Source of the DNA: Methylophaga marina
GTDB taxonomy: Bacteria; Pseudomonadota; Gammaproteobacteria; Nitrosococcales; Methylophagaceae
Assembly: GCF_030296755.1 (NCBI RefSeq)
Contig: NZ_AP027741.1
Coordinates: 2,047,475-2,111,474, forward strand
DNA length: 64,000 bases
Direction: 5' to 3'
A program made the position numbers and the translations under genes. The notes under the pieces were generated by a model, which was not told where the DNA came from, did no database searches, and saw nothing but the letters and a program-made list of their open reading frames with translations. This document shows positions 26,308 to 35,901 of this stretch, piece by piece. The first letter of the stretch is position 1, and every line of letters starts with the position of its first letter.

Positions 26308-27630
26308 ATGAAAAAATTTGCGTTAAGCGCATTGATAGCCTCAACATTATTTTCAGGTGTAGTGTGGGCTGAAGATTTACTAGATGTATATAAACTCTCC
26401 CTCAACAGTGACCCTCAATTGCTGGCTGAGGCCGCCTCTCGTCAGGCCGTTGGAGAATTAGATGATCAGGCAATTGCTAACTTTTTGCCACAAGTAGGAT
26501 TAACGGCGAATCAAAATAAAACCTGGCTGGATTCATCATCCCGTCTATTTGCAGGTAAAACGGACTATACCAGTCATGGTTATACATTGAGTCTGAATCA
26601 GTCAGTGTATAAACGTGAGAATTTTGTTCAGAAAACGCAAGCTGAAATCGCGATGAAAGGGGCTGATGCCAGTTACGTAGTCGCTGAGCAAGCGCTAACG
26701 TTACGTGTAGCTGAGCGTTATTTTGGTGTCTTGGGTGCTCAGGACGATCTCACTTTTGCGCTGGCTGAACGTGAAGCGATCTCCAAACAATTAGAACAAA
26801 TGCAGCAGCGTTTTGATGTTGGCATGGCAACGATCACTGATATCACGGAGTCACAAGCGGCTTATGATCTGGCCAATGCCCGAGTGATTCAGGCGCAAAA
26901 CGATCTGGCTAATGCTCAAGAGCAACTTCGTGAGACGGCTGGCAGATATATTGATGACTTGGTTGGTTTATACGGTGAGTCGCCGCTGGTCAAACCCGAG
27001 CCAGCCAATATTGATGCCTGGAGTGATACAGCGATTTCACAGAACCCATCATTATTACTCGCCAATATTAATGTTGAAGCTGCAAAACAAACCATTGAAC
27101 TGCAACGTAGTGGTCACTACCCTTCATTAGGTATTGTGGCTCAGAAGAATTATAACTCTGATAGTGATGGTATTAACGGTCGCAGTAATGCTAGCAATGA
27201 AACGATAGGTCTTGAGTTTAATCTACCCATCTATTCTGGTGGTGCAGTTTCTTCCAGAACGCGTGAAGCAGGCCATCGTCTAGATGAGACAATGCAAGTT
27301 GAAGAACAGCAGCGTCGAGCGGTGACACGTCAAACTCGCGAGTCATACAATGGTGTGATGTCGGGCATCAGCCGTGTTAAAGCGCTTAAACAAGCGGTGG
27401 TTTCGAATGAAAAAGCCCTGGAGTCAACCGAAGCAGGATACGATGTTGGCACACGGACAACGGTAGACGTACTGAATGCGCGTCGTAATCTGTTCAGTGC
27501 AAAACGTGATTATGCCCGTTCTCGCTATGACTACATTTTAGATACGCTACGCCTAAAACAAGCGGCAGGTATTTTAAGCGTGAATGATTTAGTCGATATA
27601 AATAACTGGCTAGGAAAAGGGACGTCATAA
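26308..27630 (+). CDS. tolC: TolC-family outer-membrane channel protein
   Basis: 440 residues with a signal peptide ending VVWA-ED. The repeated long coiled helices of the outer-membrane efflux protein family are visible: LLDVYKLSLNSDPQL at the start, RYFGVLGAQDDL and AERE, then the second half with VDVLNARRNLFSAKRDYARSRYDYI. It forms the trimeric exit duct for type I secretion and RND or MFS efflux. AAGGAAGG precedes the ATG. The following hydrolase begins directly after its stop. Confidence 0.93.
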   Translation: MKKFALSALIASTLFSGVVWAEDLLDVYKLSLNSDPQLLAEAASRQAVGELDDQAIANFLPQVGLTANQNKTWLDSSSRLFAGKTDYTSHGYTLSLNQSVYKRENFVQKTQAEIAMKGADASYVVAEQALTLRVAERYFGVLGAQDDLTFALAEREAISKQLEQMQQRFDVGMATITDITESQAAYDLANARVIQAQNDLANAQEQLRETAGRYIDDLVGLYGESPLVKPEPANIDAWSDTAISQNPSLLLANINVEAAKQTIELQRSGHYPSLGIVAQKNYNSDSDGINGRSNASNETIGLEFNLPIYSGGAVSSRTREAGHRLDETMQVEEQQRRAVTRQTRESYNGVMSGISRVKALKQAVVSNEKALESTEAGYDVGTRTTVDVLNARRNLFSAKRDYARSRYDYILDTLRLKQAAGILSVNDLVDINNWLGKGTS

Positions 27631-28197
27631 GTGAGTCAGAAACTCACCAAAGCTAATGCAGGGAAGGGTATGCTGATAGTAGTCGATATTCAAGATCGGC
27701 TATTGTCAGCGATGCCACAAAAGCAACAAGAACACGTTCAGAAGTCAGTGATGACCTTGCTCAAAGCGGCTGATGCATTAACACTGCCCGTGGTCGTCAC
27801 CGAGCAGTATCCGAAGGGCTTAGGCCATACAAACTCTGATATACAGGCTCTATTACCTGGCAACACGCCGATACATGAGAAAACAGCATTCTCAGCCTGG
27901 CAGGTTGACGCGTTCGTTGAGACCCTAAAGAGCTCGCAATGCCAGCAGGTATTCTTAACGGGTATGGAAACCCATATTTGTATTTTGCAAACAGCTTTAG
28001 ACTTATTAAAGCAAGGCTATGAAGTGTTTGTGATTGAAGAGGCAGTGTGCTCACGTCATAAGGAAAAACATCAAAATGCCTTAAGTCGTCTGCGGGAGGC
28101 TGGGGCCATCATCACCAATGTTGAGTCACTGCTATTTGAATGCCTTGGTGATGCAAAGCATCCCGAGTTTAAAACACTGTCTAAGTTGATTATCTAG
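27631..28197 (+). CDS. Isochorismatase-family hydrolase
   Basis: 188 residues starting at GTG 27631, immediately after the tolC stop. The family triad is visible: Asp in VVDIQDRLL, a Lys in the HEKTAFSAW segment, and Cys in GMETHICILQTAL. It is similar to the YcaC/nicotinamidase-like subgroup whose substrates are mostly unknown. Its end overlaps by 8 bases the stop of the convergent DUF1289 gene. Confidence 0.85.
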   Translation: MSQKLTKANAGKGMLIVVDIQDRLLSAMPQKQQEHVQKSVMTLLKAADALTLPVVVTEQYPKGLGHTNSDIQALLPGNTPIHEKTAFSAWQVDAFVETLKSSQCQQVFLTGMETHICILQTALDLLKQGYEVFVIEEAVCSRHKEKHQNALSRLREAGAIITNVESLLFECLGDAKHPEFKTLSKLII

Positions 28198-28405
28198 CTT
28201 TTCGTTTTTGTGCCAGACGTAGTTTTCTTCGCTGCTGGCAAAGGTCTAATGTTTTTAGTCTTTCATTATTATTCATGGCAGACCAGCCAGTAATTTCATC
28301 GATTTTACGAAAGCACCCTAAACAGACATCTCGCTCATCCAGGCAGCATTTCCGCAAGCATGGACTCGGAATAACGTTTTTGGATGATGTAGATTGTTTA
28401 GCCAT
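28190..28405 (-). CDS. DUF1289-family small protein
   Basis: 71 residues. The DUF1289 core is clear: SPCLRKCCLDERDVCLGCFR followed by ITGW. Several cysteines suggest metal binding. The function of the family is not established. It lies 46 bases downstream of the radical SAM gene start side on the same strand and is not obviously coupled to it. Confidence 0.88.
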   Translation of the reverse strand: MAKQSTSSKNVIPSPCLRKCCLDERDVCLGCFRKIDEITGWSAMNNNERLKTLDLCQQRRKLRLAQKRKAR

Positions 28406-28450
28406 AGTTGGAATCTATATTATTGACTCGAAAAGCGGTCAGTAAGCCTT

Positions 28451-29962
28451 TCATGCATGATAACGCTGGCGTTTATTGGCAATACCTGCTTTGGCCGGCT
28501 TATTAATGCTAGGCAAGTTCTCATAATCCGGAACACCCTTGACGCCCGCGCGAGCATAATCGAGCTTTAATTGGTTCTTAACCGTATACTCATCGATCGC
28601 TAAATCTTCAGTGAGTACAACAAATAACAATTCAAACAGACGTTTGAGTGCAATTTTCCACGTACTGCCACTAATCTCGAAAAGTCTGTCTGACACCAGC
28701 ATAAAGCGAGCAAAGGCATCATCAGCAAGTATCAATGGCAACGTATTAATAAAGCGACCTGAGTTGCCAATCATATCCCAAAAGCGAGCAAAGCGATTGA
28801 CCCGTTGCATCGTCATAAAGTCGACGGTGTTAGTAGATAAAATATTATAGGGTGCTTGCGGGTTATAGTTTAAGGCATAGTTATCATTGTGACGGTTGAG
28901 TGGTGCGCCCCTTAAGCGTTTGAGAATGCCTAGTTGAATTTCATGGGGATTGAGTGAGACTAGTTGATTAAAGCTGTCAGCGAAATTATCTAATGTGTCA
29001 CTGGGCAAGCCAAAAATCAGATCGGTATGTAAATGAGCACCAGTATGTTCGCGTAGCCAGCGGATATTTTCGCGAGTCTTATCATTGTTTTGTTTGCGGC
29101 TGATCAGTGTTTGGATATCACTATCAAATGTCTGAATACCAATCTCAAATTGTAGGCTTTGTGGGGGAAAGCGCGTTAATACCTCTTTTAATTTATCAGG
29201 TAGATTATCAGGCACGACTTCAAAGTGAAGGTATAAATCATCTGTCATACGCTCCAGAAAAAACTCCAGAATGCGAATGCTGGTGGAGACCTTGAGGTTA
29301 AAGGTCCGATCGATGAATTTAAAGTTACGCACGCCGCGTTGCCATAAGGCATCCATTTCAGCCAGGAATGATTCCAGCGGGAAGGCGGTTGCTGTTTTAT
29401 CTAAGGCCGACAAACAAAACTCACACTTAAACGGACAGCCGCGTGATGCTTCGACATAAATCAGTCGGTTACGAATGTCCTCTTCATTGTAGAGGTGGTA
29501 GGGCAGTTGTAATTCAGCTAACTCAGTAGCGATACCATCAATATATTTTGTTTCAGGCCGTGCTTTATCTAAAATTTGGCGGCACAGCTCACGAAAGCTT
29601 TTTTCACCCGGACCACTGATCACAAAATCAGCTAACTCACAGATATCTGGTACATCCGGGTAATGGCCGACTTCCGGCCCACCAAGCACGATAACGGTGT
29701 CGGGTGATATTTGTTTAATGACGGTAACAATGTCACTGATTTCACGAATATTCCATATATATACACTAAAGCCAATAATTTTAGGCTGATGCTGCAACAG
29801 GTGCTCAGCAATATTGAGTGTTTGTTCCTGAATAGTGAACTCGATCACTTTGGTTTTTGATTCAAGTTCTTCCAAGTTGGCAAGTAAATACCTCAACCCA
29901 AATGCAGAGTGCATATAGCGGGCATTAAGCGTGGTAAGCAGGATGTCGTATTGCTGAGTCAT
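28451..29962 (-). CDS. B12-binding-domain radical SAM protein (DUF4080)
   Basis: 503 residues. An N-terminal cobalamin-binding-like Rossmann domain (LLTTLNARYMHSAFGLRYL, then IIGFSVYIWN and VLGGPEVG) precedes a radical SAM domain with the cluster motif CPFKCEFC near residue 175. A C-terminal DUF4080-type region follows. The reaction is unknown; many relatives are methyltransferases or act on tRNA or cofactors. The start codon is 1 base away from the stop of exonuclease I upstream, so they form one minus-strand unit. Confidence 0.87.
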   Translation of the reverse strand: MTQQYDILLTTLNARYMHSAFGLRYLLANLEELESKTKVIEFTIQEQTLNIAEHLLQHQPKIIGFSVYIWNIREISDIVTVIKQISPDTVIVLGGPEVGHYPDVPDICELADFVISGPGEKSFRELCRQILDKARPETKYIDGIATELAELQLPYHLYNEEDIRNRLIYVEASRGCPFKCEFCLSALDKTATAFPLESFLAEMDALWQRGVRNFKFIDRTFNLKVSTSIRILEFFLERMTDDLYLHFEVVPDNLPDKLKEVLTRFPPQSLQFEIGIQTFDSDIQTLISRKQNNDKTRENIRWLREHTGAHLHTDLIFGLPSDTLDNFADSFNQLVSLNPHEIQLGILKRLRGAPLNRHNDNYALNYNPQAPYNILSTNTVDFMTMQRVNRFARFWDMIGNSGRFINTLPLILADDAFARFMLVSDRLFEISGSTWKIALKRLFELLFVVLTEDLAIDEYTVKNQLKLDYARAGVKGVPDYENLPSINKPAKAGIANKRQRYHA

Positions 29963-29963
29963 A

Positions 29964-31412
29964 TTATGTTGTCTGATAACCCAACTCAGCGGCTAATTGC
30001 GCACTGTAATGAGCTAAGTCGGTGAGAACCGTTTGCTGTTTTTCAGATAAATCTTGTTGTCTGGCCTCGGCCAGAGCGGCATAAAACGCTGAAAAATTCA
30101 GAATAGGGCTGGCTGTATCATCTGCCAAACGTTGTTGACGGTACTGCAGCCATTGTTCTTGCTCATCCGAGCTCAATGACTCAGGCCAGTTTCGTGCACG
30201 ATAGCGAAATAACATTTCCGCCAGGCGTGGATCTTCAAACGGAATAGATAAGGTCTTTAACATATCAGGTTCAGCTGAACGAATTATCTCCATTTTGCGT
30301 TTGTCATTATCACTGAAAAAACCACCGCTATAGAGACTGGCATCAGGATCGGATACGGGATCAAATGGTTTAGGGCTGAATATTTGCGAGAGTTTTTCTG
30401 TTAAATCACCAGCTGCATTAAGCATATCCATGTGTTTTTGATGTTGAGCACGATCAATATGCAAGCGCTGGGCTGCAGCATCATTTAACGTGGCTACCGG
30501 TACCACCACCGGGCATTTATTGATATGTATTGTTTTCAGTGCAGGACGCTCCACGCCGATAGCCAACTCAGCCGAAGGGGTGAATAAACGTTGTTGTAAG
30601 GTCTCAGCATCAAGCTCTATTAAATCGGTAGGATCGTAGCGACAGTCGTAGACAATAACGCCATTAGGATTGGTCGGATCTTTTGCTAAAGGTACCACCA
30701 TTGCCGCGCCGCAATACTCACTGGGATACATTCTAGATACATGAATGACAGGCGTGCGCTCACGGATGTTCAGTAGGGGGGCAACCGCATTTTTGCGACG
30801 ATTCTGATAAACATAATCAAATAATTTGGGTTGTGCATTTTTAATGAGCTTAGCAATTTCTATGGTGGCATAAACGTCTACTAGGGCATCATGAGCACCA
30901 ATTTGTTCAATATTATTGGCTGCGGTTAAATGCTCTAATCGAAAACTGGGTTTGCCGTCTTCGCGATCAGGCCAGTTGATGCCTTCCGGTCTGAGTGCCC
31001 GAGTCAGCCTGACCATGTCGATAATATCCCAGCGAGAATTACCGTTCTGCCATTCACGGGCATAAGCATCATAAAAATTACGAAACAAACTAAAGCGGGT
31101 GAACTCATCATCAAACCGTAAACTGTTATAACCCACACCGCAGGTGCCTGGCTCTGCCAGTTCAGCATGTATACGCGCCATAAACTCGGCCTCAGTCAAG
31201 CCTTCTTTTTCCGCTTTTTGTGGTGTAATGCCGGTGATTAGAGATGCTTGTGGATGAGGTAAAAAATCGTTGGCGGGTTTGCAATAAATCATCAACGGTT
31301 CGCCAATGATATTGAGATCTTCATCGGTGCGAATACCGGCAAACTGCAAAGGTCTGTCATAACGGGGATCTGTGCCAGAAGTTTCATAGTCATGCCAGTA
31401 AAGCGTATTCAT
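29964..31412 (-). CDS. sbcB: Exodeoxyribonuclease I
   Basis: 482 residues, the usual length. It has the DEDDh 3'-5' exonuclease core: DYETSGTDP (first acidic pair), NSLRFDDEF, and GAHDALVDVYATI with the final His and Asp. The conserved C-terminal single-strand DNA clamp is also present. It degrades single-stranded DNA from the 3' end in recombination and mismatch repair. It is followed with no gap by the radical SAM gene. Confidence 0.95.
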   Translation of the reverse strand: MNTLYWHDYETSGTDPRYDRPLQFAGIRTDEDLNIIGEPLMIYCKPANDFLPHPQASLITGITPQKAEKEGLTEAEFMARIHAELAEPGTCGVGYNSLRFDDEFTRFSLFRNFYDAYAREWQNGNSRWDIIDMVRLTRALRPEGINWPDREDGKPSFRLEHLTAANNIEQIGAHDALVDVYATIEIAKLIKNAQPKLFDYVYQNRRKNAVAPLLNIRERTPVIHVSRMYPSEYCGAAMVVPLAKDPTNPNGVIVYDCRYDPTDLIELDAETLQQRLFTPSAELAIGVERPALKTIHINKCPVVVPVATLNDAAAQRLHIDRAQHQKHMDMLNAAGDLTEKLSQIFSPKPFDPVSDPDASLYSGGFFSDNDKRKMEIIRSAEPDMLKTLSIPFEDPRLAEMLFRYRARNWPESLSSDEQEQWLQYRQQRLADDTASPILNFSAFYAALAEARQQDLSEKQQTVLTDLAHYSAQLAAELGYQTT

Positions 31413-31464
31413 AATTAATTCAATATCTTAGGTTGATTCCGATGATGTGAAGCCATCTTAACGT

Positions 31465-31500
31465 AAAAAGCCATACACCAGTGAGCGATGTATGGCTTTA
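31465..31500 (-). terminator. Terminator after hemL
   Basis: AAAGCCATACA and TGTATGGCTTT form a perfect 11-bp stem around an 11-base loop. On the minus strand it ends in TTTTT, 15 bases after the hemL stop. Confidence 0.88.
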
Positions 31501-31514
31501 TCACTGATTGCCGA

Positions 31515-32795
31515 TTACAAAGCGGCGAATGCGGTTTTTGCTGCAGATAAGGTATGTTCAATTTCTTGCTGACCATGGGCCGCAGAGACAAAACCTGCTT
31601 CAAATGCTGATGGTGCCAGATACACGCCGTTATCAAGCATCAAATGGAAGAAGTGTTTGAAACGCTCTTGATCACAGGCCACGACCTGTTCGTAAAAATT
31701 CACCTCACTATCTTCGGTAAAGAACAGACCAAACATACCGCCGACCTGATTCGTTGTCATTGGAATGCCGGCTTTATCAGCCAGTTCCTGCAAACCTGAG
31801 ACTAGCGTTTCAGTGGTGCTGGTTAATGCTGCATGAAAGCCTGATTGCTGAATGAGTTTTAATGTGGTTAGGCCCGCTGCCATGGCGATGGGATTACCGG
31901 ATAAGGTTCCTGCCTGGTAAACAGGTCCCAATGGAGCTATGTGCTCCATGACTTCTCGTTTGCCACCAAAGGCGCCAACGGGTAAACCACCACCGATAAT
32001 TTTGCCAAATGTCGTTAAATCTGGAGTGACATTGTAATGGGCTTGCGCGCCACCCAAGGCAACACGGAATCCAGTCATCACTTCGTCAAAAATCAGTACA
32101 GCACCGTACTCATCGCAAATGGCGCGCAGCCCTTCAAGGAATCCAGGCACGGGTGGAATACAATTCATATTACCGGCAACAGGCTCGATGATAATACAGG
32201 CAATCTGATCACCGGCCTCTTCAAAGCAGGCTTTGACAGACTCCAGATCGTTATAACGCAAAGTCAGGGTATGTTCTGCCAATGACGCAGGGACGCCGGC
32301 AGAAGAAGGAACACCTAAAGTTAACGCACCAGAACCGGCTTTCACTAGTAGGGAATCAGCATGACCGTGATAACAGCCTTCAAACTTGACGATTTTGTCA
32401 CGACCGGTATAGCCACGAGCTAAGCGAATAGCACTCATTGTCGCTTCAGTACCAGAGCTGACCATACGGACTAATTCCATTGAAGGTACTATCTCACATA
32501 CCAAGTCAGCCATCGTCGTTTCGATTTCTGTTGGGGCACCGAAACCTAAACCATGATTTACCGCCTCTTTGACAGCATCAAGTACTTCCTGATGTGCATG
32601 ACCGACAATCATCGGTCCCCAAGAACCAATGTAGTCAACATACTTTTTGCCTGTCGCATCTGTTAGCCATGCGCCTTTTCCCTCACGGAAAAACACGGGA
32701 TCACCGCCTACACCTTTAAATGCGCGAACCGGCGAGTTGACGCCACCTGGGATATGTTTTTGGGCTTTTTGGAACAAATCGTGGTTATTTTGCAT
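31515..32795 (-). CDS. hemL: Glutamate-1-semialdehyde 2,1-aminomutase
   Basis: 426 residues. The PLP enzyme converts glutamate-1-semialdehyde to 5-aminolevulinate in heme and cobalamin synthesis. The PLP lysine lies in [17 protein letters not shown]. The N-terminal [11 protein letters not shown] and [16 protein letters not shown] blocks are diagnostic. It is divergent from the kinase gene at 32868 with only about 70 bases between them, so the promoters overlap. Confidence 0.97.
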   Translation of the reverse strand: MQNNHDLFQKAQKHIPGGVNSPVRAFKGVGGDPVFFREGKGAWLTDATGKKYVDYIGSWGPMIVGHAHQEVLDAVKEAVNHGLGFGAPTEIETTMADLVCEIVPSMELVRMVSSGTEATMSAIRLARGYTGRDKIVKFEGCYHGHADSLLVKAGSGALTLGVPSSAGVPASLAEHTLTLRYNDLESVKACFEEAGDQIACIIIEPVAGNMNCIPPVPGFLEGLRAICDEYGAVLIFDEVMTGFRVALGGAQAHYNVTPDLTTFGKIIGGGLPVGAFGGKREVMEHIAPLGPVYQAGTLSGNPIAMAAGLTTLKLIQQSGFHAALTSTTETLVSGLQELADKAGIPMTTNQVGGMFGLFFTEDSEVNFYEQVVACDQERFKHFFHLMLDNGVYLAPSAFEAGFVSAAHGQQEIEHTLSAAKTAFAAL

Positions 32796-32867
32796 GCTGT
32801 TTCCTAATCGTCTCCGTTGTAACTGTGCGATAATTCTAAACTTATCTCATCTATTGTACTGATGATC

Positions 32868-34204
32868 ATGAGTTTAAAACTACGATTACTGATTATAGTC
32901 AGCATCATTTTGCTGATTAACTTTGCTGCCGCCGGTTATTTCATGGTGCAAAACGCCAGATTAGCGCTTGCCCAAGAAATGGCCTCCAGTACGCAATTAG
33001 CGAAAGGTTTGCTGGTAAATGCGCTTCCGACATTACGTTTTTCTAATGATCTGAGTGAACGACTGACATTGATTGTCGATAGTGTCAGACATACCCGCCA
33101 TATACGAGCCTGGTTTGAAGATATGCATGGCCAACCGCTAATTGGTCAGGAAGATCAAACCGGCTTTTTTAATAAACCTGATGCACCGGACTGGTTCATT
33201 CGTATGATGGAGCCTGAGGCCGTGGCCTTTAGACGCCTTATTACCAAAGGCAGTAAATCCTATGGTTATTTGGTGGTTGAAGCCGATCCCAGCGATGAAG
33301 TCACGGAGGTCTGGCAGGATATTCAAACGTTATTCTGGCTGGGTGTATTCTTCTTATTACTGATTTTGAGTCTGATTTATCTCGCTCTGCGTCAAGGCTT
33401 ACGGCCATTGTCGCAATTGTCTGATGCCTTAGGCCATCTTGAACAGGGTGACTTTACAGCTCGTGTTGATACTTCCGCCGTAAAAGAGCTTAATCCTATC
33501 CAGATTCGTTTTAACCATATGGCCAGCGTGCTAGAAAAGACGATGGTCGAAAACCATGCGCTTGCGGGTAATATGCTCAGCTTGCAGGAGTCCCAACAGC
33601 GCGATCTGGCAAGAGAACTACATGATGAGTTAGCGCCGTGTTTATTCGGGATTCGCGTTGATTTAGGTGAAATTGAACGAATTGCTGGCGAAAATCATTT
33701 GATCGAGATTGAAGAGAAAGTGGGGTCAGTCAAGACCATCACTAATCATATTCAATCTCTTGTGAGAAAAATGTTAAGTCGATTGCGTCCTATGACATTG
33801 GATGATTTGGGGCTAACGGAAGCATTAAGAGATATGTTGCATAACTGGCGTGAGCGCCAGCCAGAGATTGACTGGGAATGGGATTTTGTCGGTGAATTTG
33901 AATCCTTACCTGATACCTTACAGGTCACGATTTACCGTCTGGTGCAGGAATGTACGACCAACTGCGTACGTCATGCCCATGCCAGTCATGTAAAAGTTGA
34001 AGTACGCCGGGAAGCTGAGACAATTAAAGTCGCTGTGACGGATGACGGAAAAGGTCTGGATGCTAACTTGGTGAAAGGGTTTGGTTTAATTGGTATGCGA
34101 GAAAGGGTGTCAGCACTCGGTGGTCGTATAGCGTTTGATACGGAAGAAGGACGTGGTTTACAGGTCCGAGTGTTGATTCCATTAAAGGGTGAAACAAAAA
34201 ATGA
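32868..34204 (+). CDS. Membrane sensor histidine kinase (NarX/UhpB class), third copy
   Basis: TM1 is at about 5-25, a periplasmic domain follows, TM2 is near 155-175, then HAMP (LEQGDFTARVD), HisKA_3 with His in RELHDELAPCLFGIR, and an HATPase_c with RLVQECTTNCVRHA, DDGKGLD and GLIGMRERV. ATG 32868 gives MSLKLRL, matching the start of the 8787 kinase. As read, the frame runs on to 34307, deep into the regulator gene. Adding one A in the run 34196-34201 ends it at TGA 34204 with the same 4-base ATGA overlap seen in the other two pairs and a length of about 445. I use that end. Confidence 0.87.
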
Positions 34205-34836
34205 AACAGGCATTAACAATTTTGGTGGTGGACGATCATCCGATAGTCAGAGCAGGTTGTCGTCAACTGATTCAACAAATTCCCTCGGCTACAGTCCTCG
34301 AAGCTGAAACAGGCGAAGAAGGGTACCGCCTTTTTCAGGAGTCTCAGCCTGATATGGTGTTGCTGGATATTACACTACCTGGTGTCGGTGGTCTGGAAGT
34401 ATTAAGACGTATCAGGGCTAACCGTGAAGATGCGAAAGTGTTGATGTTCAGTATGCACGAAGACCCTGTCTTTGCCTCGCGTGCGATGCAGTCTGGTGCC
34501 AGAGGATATATCACCAAGAATAATGCCGCGGATCACTTAGTGGAAGCGGTGAGTAAAGTGCTTGATGGTAAAATTTATTTAAGTCCGGATATGGCTCAAC
34601 AGTTAGCCATGTTGAATATAGATGCTGGCACGAGTGCTCTAAGTGATTTGTCGCGTCGTGAGCTGGAAATATTACGATTGCTAGGTGAAGGCAAGAGTAT
34701 GACTGAGATTTCTGAAGTGTTAGGAATTAGTTATAAAACGGTTGCCAATAACCTGACGCAAATTAAAAGTAAGCTAGATATCAGTAAAACCGCAGAGCTG
34801 ATGCGTTTTGCGATAAGTCATGGCATTGCATCGTAA
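34201..34836 (+). CDS. NarL/FixJ-family response regulator, third copy
   Basis: 211 residues from ATG 34201, with AAAGGG upstream. The receiver has VDDHP, the phosphoacceptor Asp in MVLLDITLPG, and Lys in ITKNNAAD. The LuxR-type helix-turn-helix reads LSRRELEILRLLGEGKSMTEISEVLGIS, then KTVANNLTQIKSKL. It is the partner of the overlapping kinase. It is unlinked to xoxF or pqq here, so the regulon is unknown. Confidence 0.9.
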   Translation: MKQALTILVVDDHPIVRAGCRQLIQQIPSATVLEAETGEEGYRLFQESQPDMVLLDITLPGVGGLEVLRRIRANREDAKVLMFSMHEDPVFASRAMQSGARGYITKNNAADHLVEAVSKVLDGKIYLSPDMAQQLAMLNIDAGTSALSDLSRRELEILRLLGEGKSMTEISEVLGISYKTVANNLTQIKSKLDISKTAELMRFAISHGIAS

Positions 34837-34996
34837 ATAATTGATATTGAAGGAAAGAGGAATAGGAATAATTTCCCGAGTTATTAGGATAAGTCGCTCA
34901 TTTGCAAACGTCGGGCGATTTGTATTATGTATCTCAAGTTTATAGAAATTTCAGCTTCTATAGTCTTATATTTCTCTCTCCTTCTATGAAGGTTTC

Positions 34997-35027
34997 GCCA
35001 GATACAATTTGTATCTGGCTTTTTTTT
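34997..35027 (+). terminator. Terminator between regulator 3 and the DUF3450 operon
   Basis: GCCAGATAC and GTATCTGGC form a perfect 9-bp stem around AATTT, followed by eight T. Confidence 0.92.
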
Positions 35028-35127
35028 GCCTGTAATTTTACAGAGAGCTTTCCCCACTTTCCATTCTCTTGTTAATATGCCTCTTTCGTTTACTGCCGTT
35101 ATGCGGCAAATAAGGGATTTGGAATTT

Positions 35128-35901
35128 ATGCACCTCAAGCAAACCATCAAACGTGGTTGGCAGTTGAGTATTCTTATAGCATTGCCTTTTCTGGCCAATG
35201 CTGGCGCCTTAGATGAGGCGATCGATACTCAGGTCAATACCGATATCGCGGCACAAAAGTCTCAAGAAAAGATTGATAATTTGTCTGATGAAACCACGGA
35301 TATGTTGGCAGAGTATCGTGATGTATTACGACAAACTCAAAGCCTCAAATCCTACAATGATCAGCTCAAAGCTCTGGTTGATTCTCAACAACAAGAAATG
35401 GCTTCAATTTCTGAACAGCTCGATAATATTGAAACAACTCAGCATGATATTGTCCCGCTAATGCTGAAAATGGTAGATGTGCTGACTCAATTCGTCGAGC
35501 TTGATATCCCTTTTCTACAGCAGGAACGGCAAACACGTTTAGCGGCTCTTAATGCCATGATGGGACGCGCAGATGTATCTTTGGCAGAAAAATATCGCCG
35601 CATCATGGAAGCCTACCAGGTTGAAACGGAATATGGCCGCACTATTGAAGCCTACCAAGCCGATCTGCTTGAAGGTGAAACGAAAAAGACAGTCGATTTT
35701 TTAAGAATTGGTCGCGTCAACCTATATTACCTCTCACTGGATGGAAAAGAAGCAGGTATGTGGGACAAAGAGGATAAACAATGGATTACTTTATCTGACG
35801 ATTATATCAAGGCCATTAATGATGGCTTGAAAGTGGCGAGAAAGCAGTCGCCACCAGACCTGATGGTATTACCAGTCAAAACAGTAGGAGAGAAACAATG
35901 A
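35128..35901 (+). CDS. DUF3450 periplasmic coiled-coil protein
   Basis: 257 residues with a signal peptide ending FLANA-GA and a long helical N-terminal half rich in Gln, Glu and Leu. DUF3450 members nearly always head a TtpC-ExbB-ExbD-TonB operon, as here, and are thought to be periplasmic partners of that system. ATG 35128 is chosen because it gives a clean signal peptide; the frame is open further upstream from 35026 across the terminator. It overlaps the next gene by 4 bases. Confidence 0.85.
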   Translation: MHLKQTIKRGWQLSILIALPFLANAGALDEAIDTQVNTDIAAQKSQEKIDNLSDETTDMLAEYRDVLRQTQSLKSYNDQLKALVDSQQQEMASISEQLDNIETTQHDIVPLMLKMVDVLTQFVELDIPFLQQERQTRLAALNAMMGRADVSLAEKYRRIMEAYQVETEYGRTIEAYQADLLEGETKKTVDFLRIGRVNLYYLSLDGKEAGMWDKEDKQWITLSDDYIKAINDGLKVARKQSPPDLMVLPVKTVGEKQ

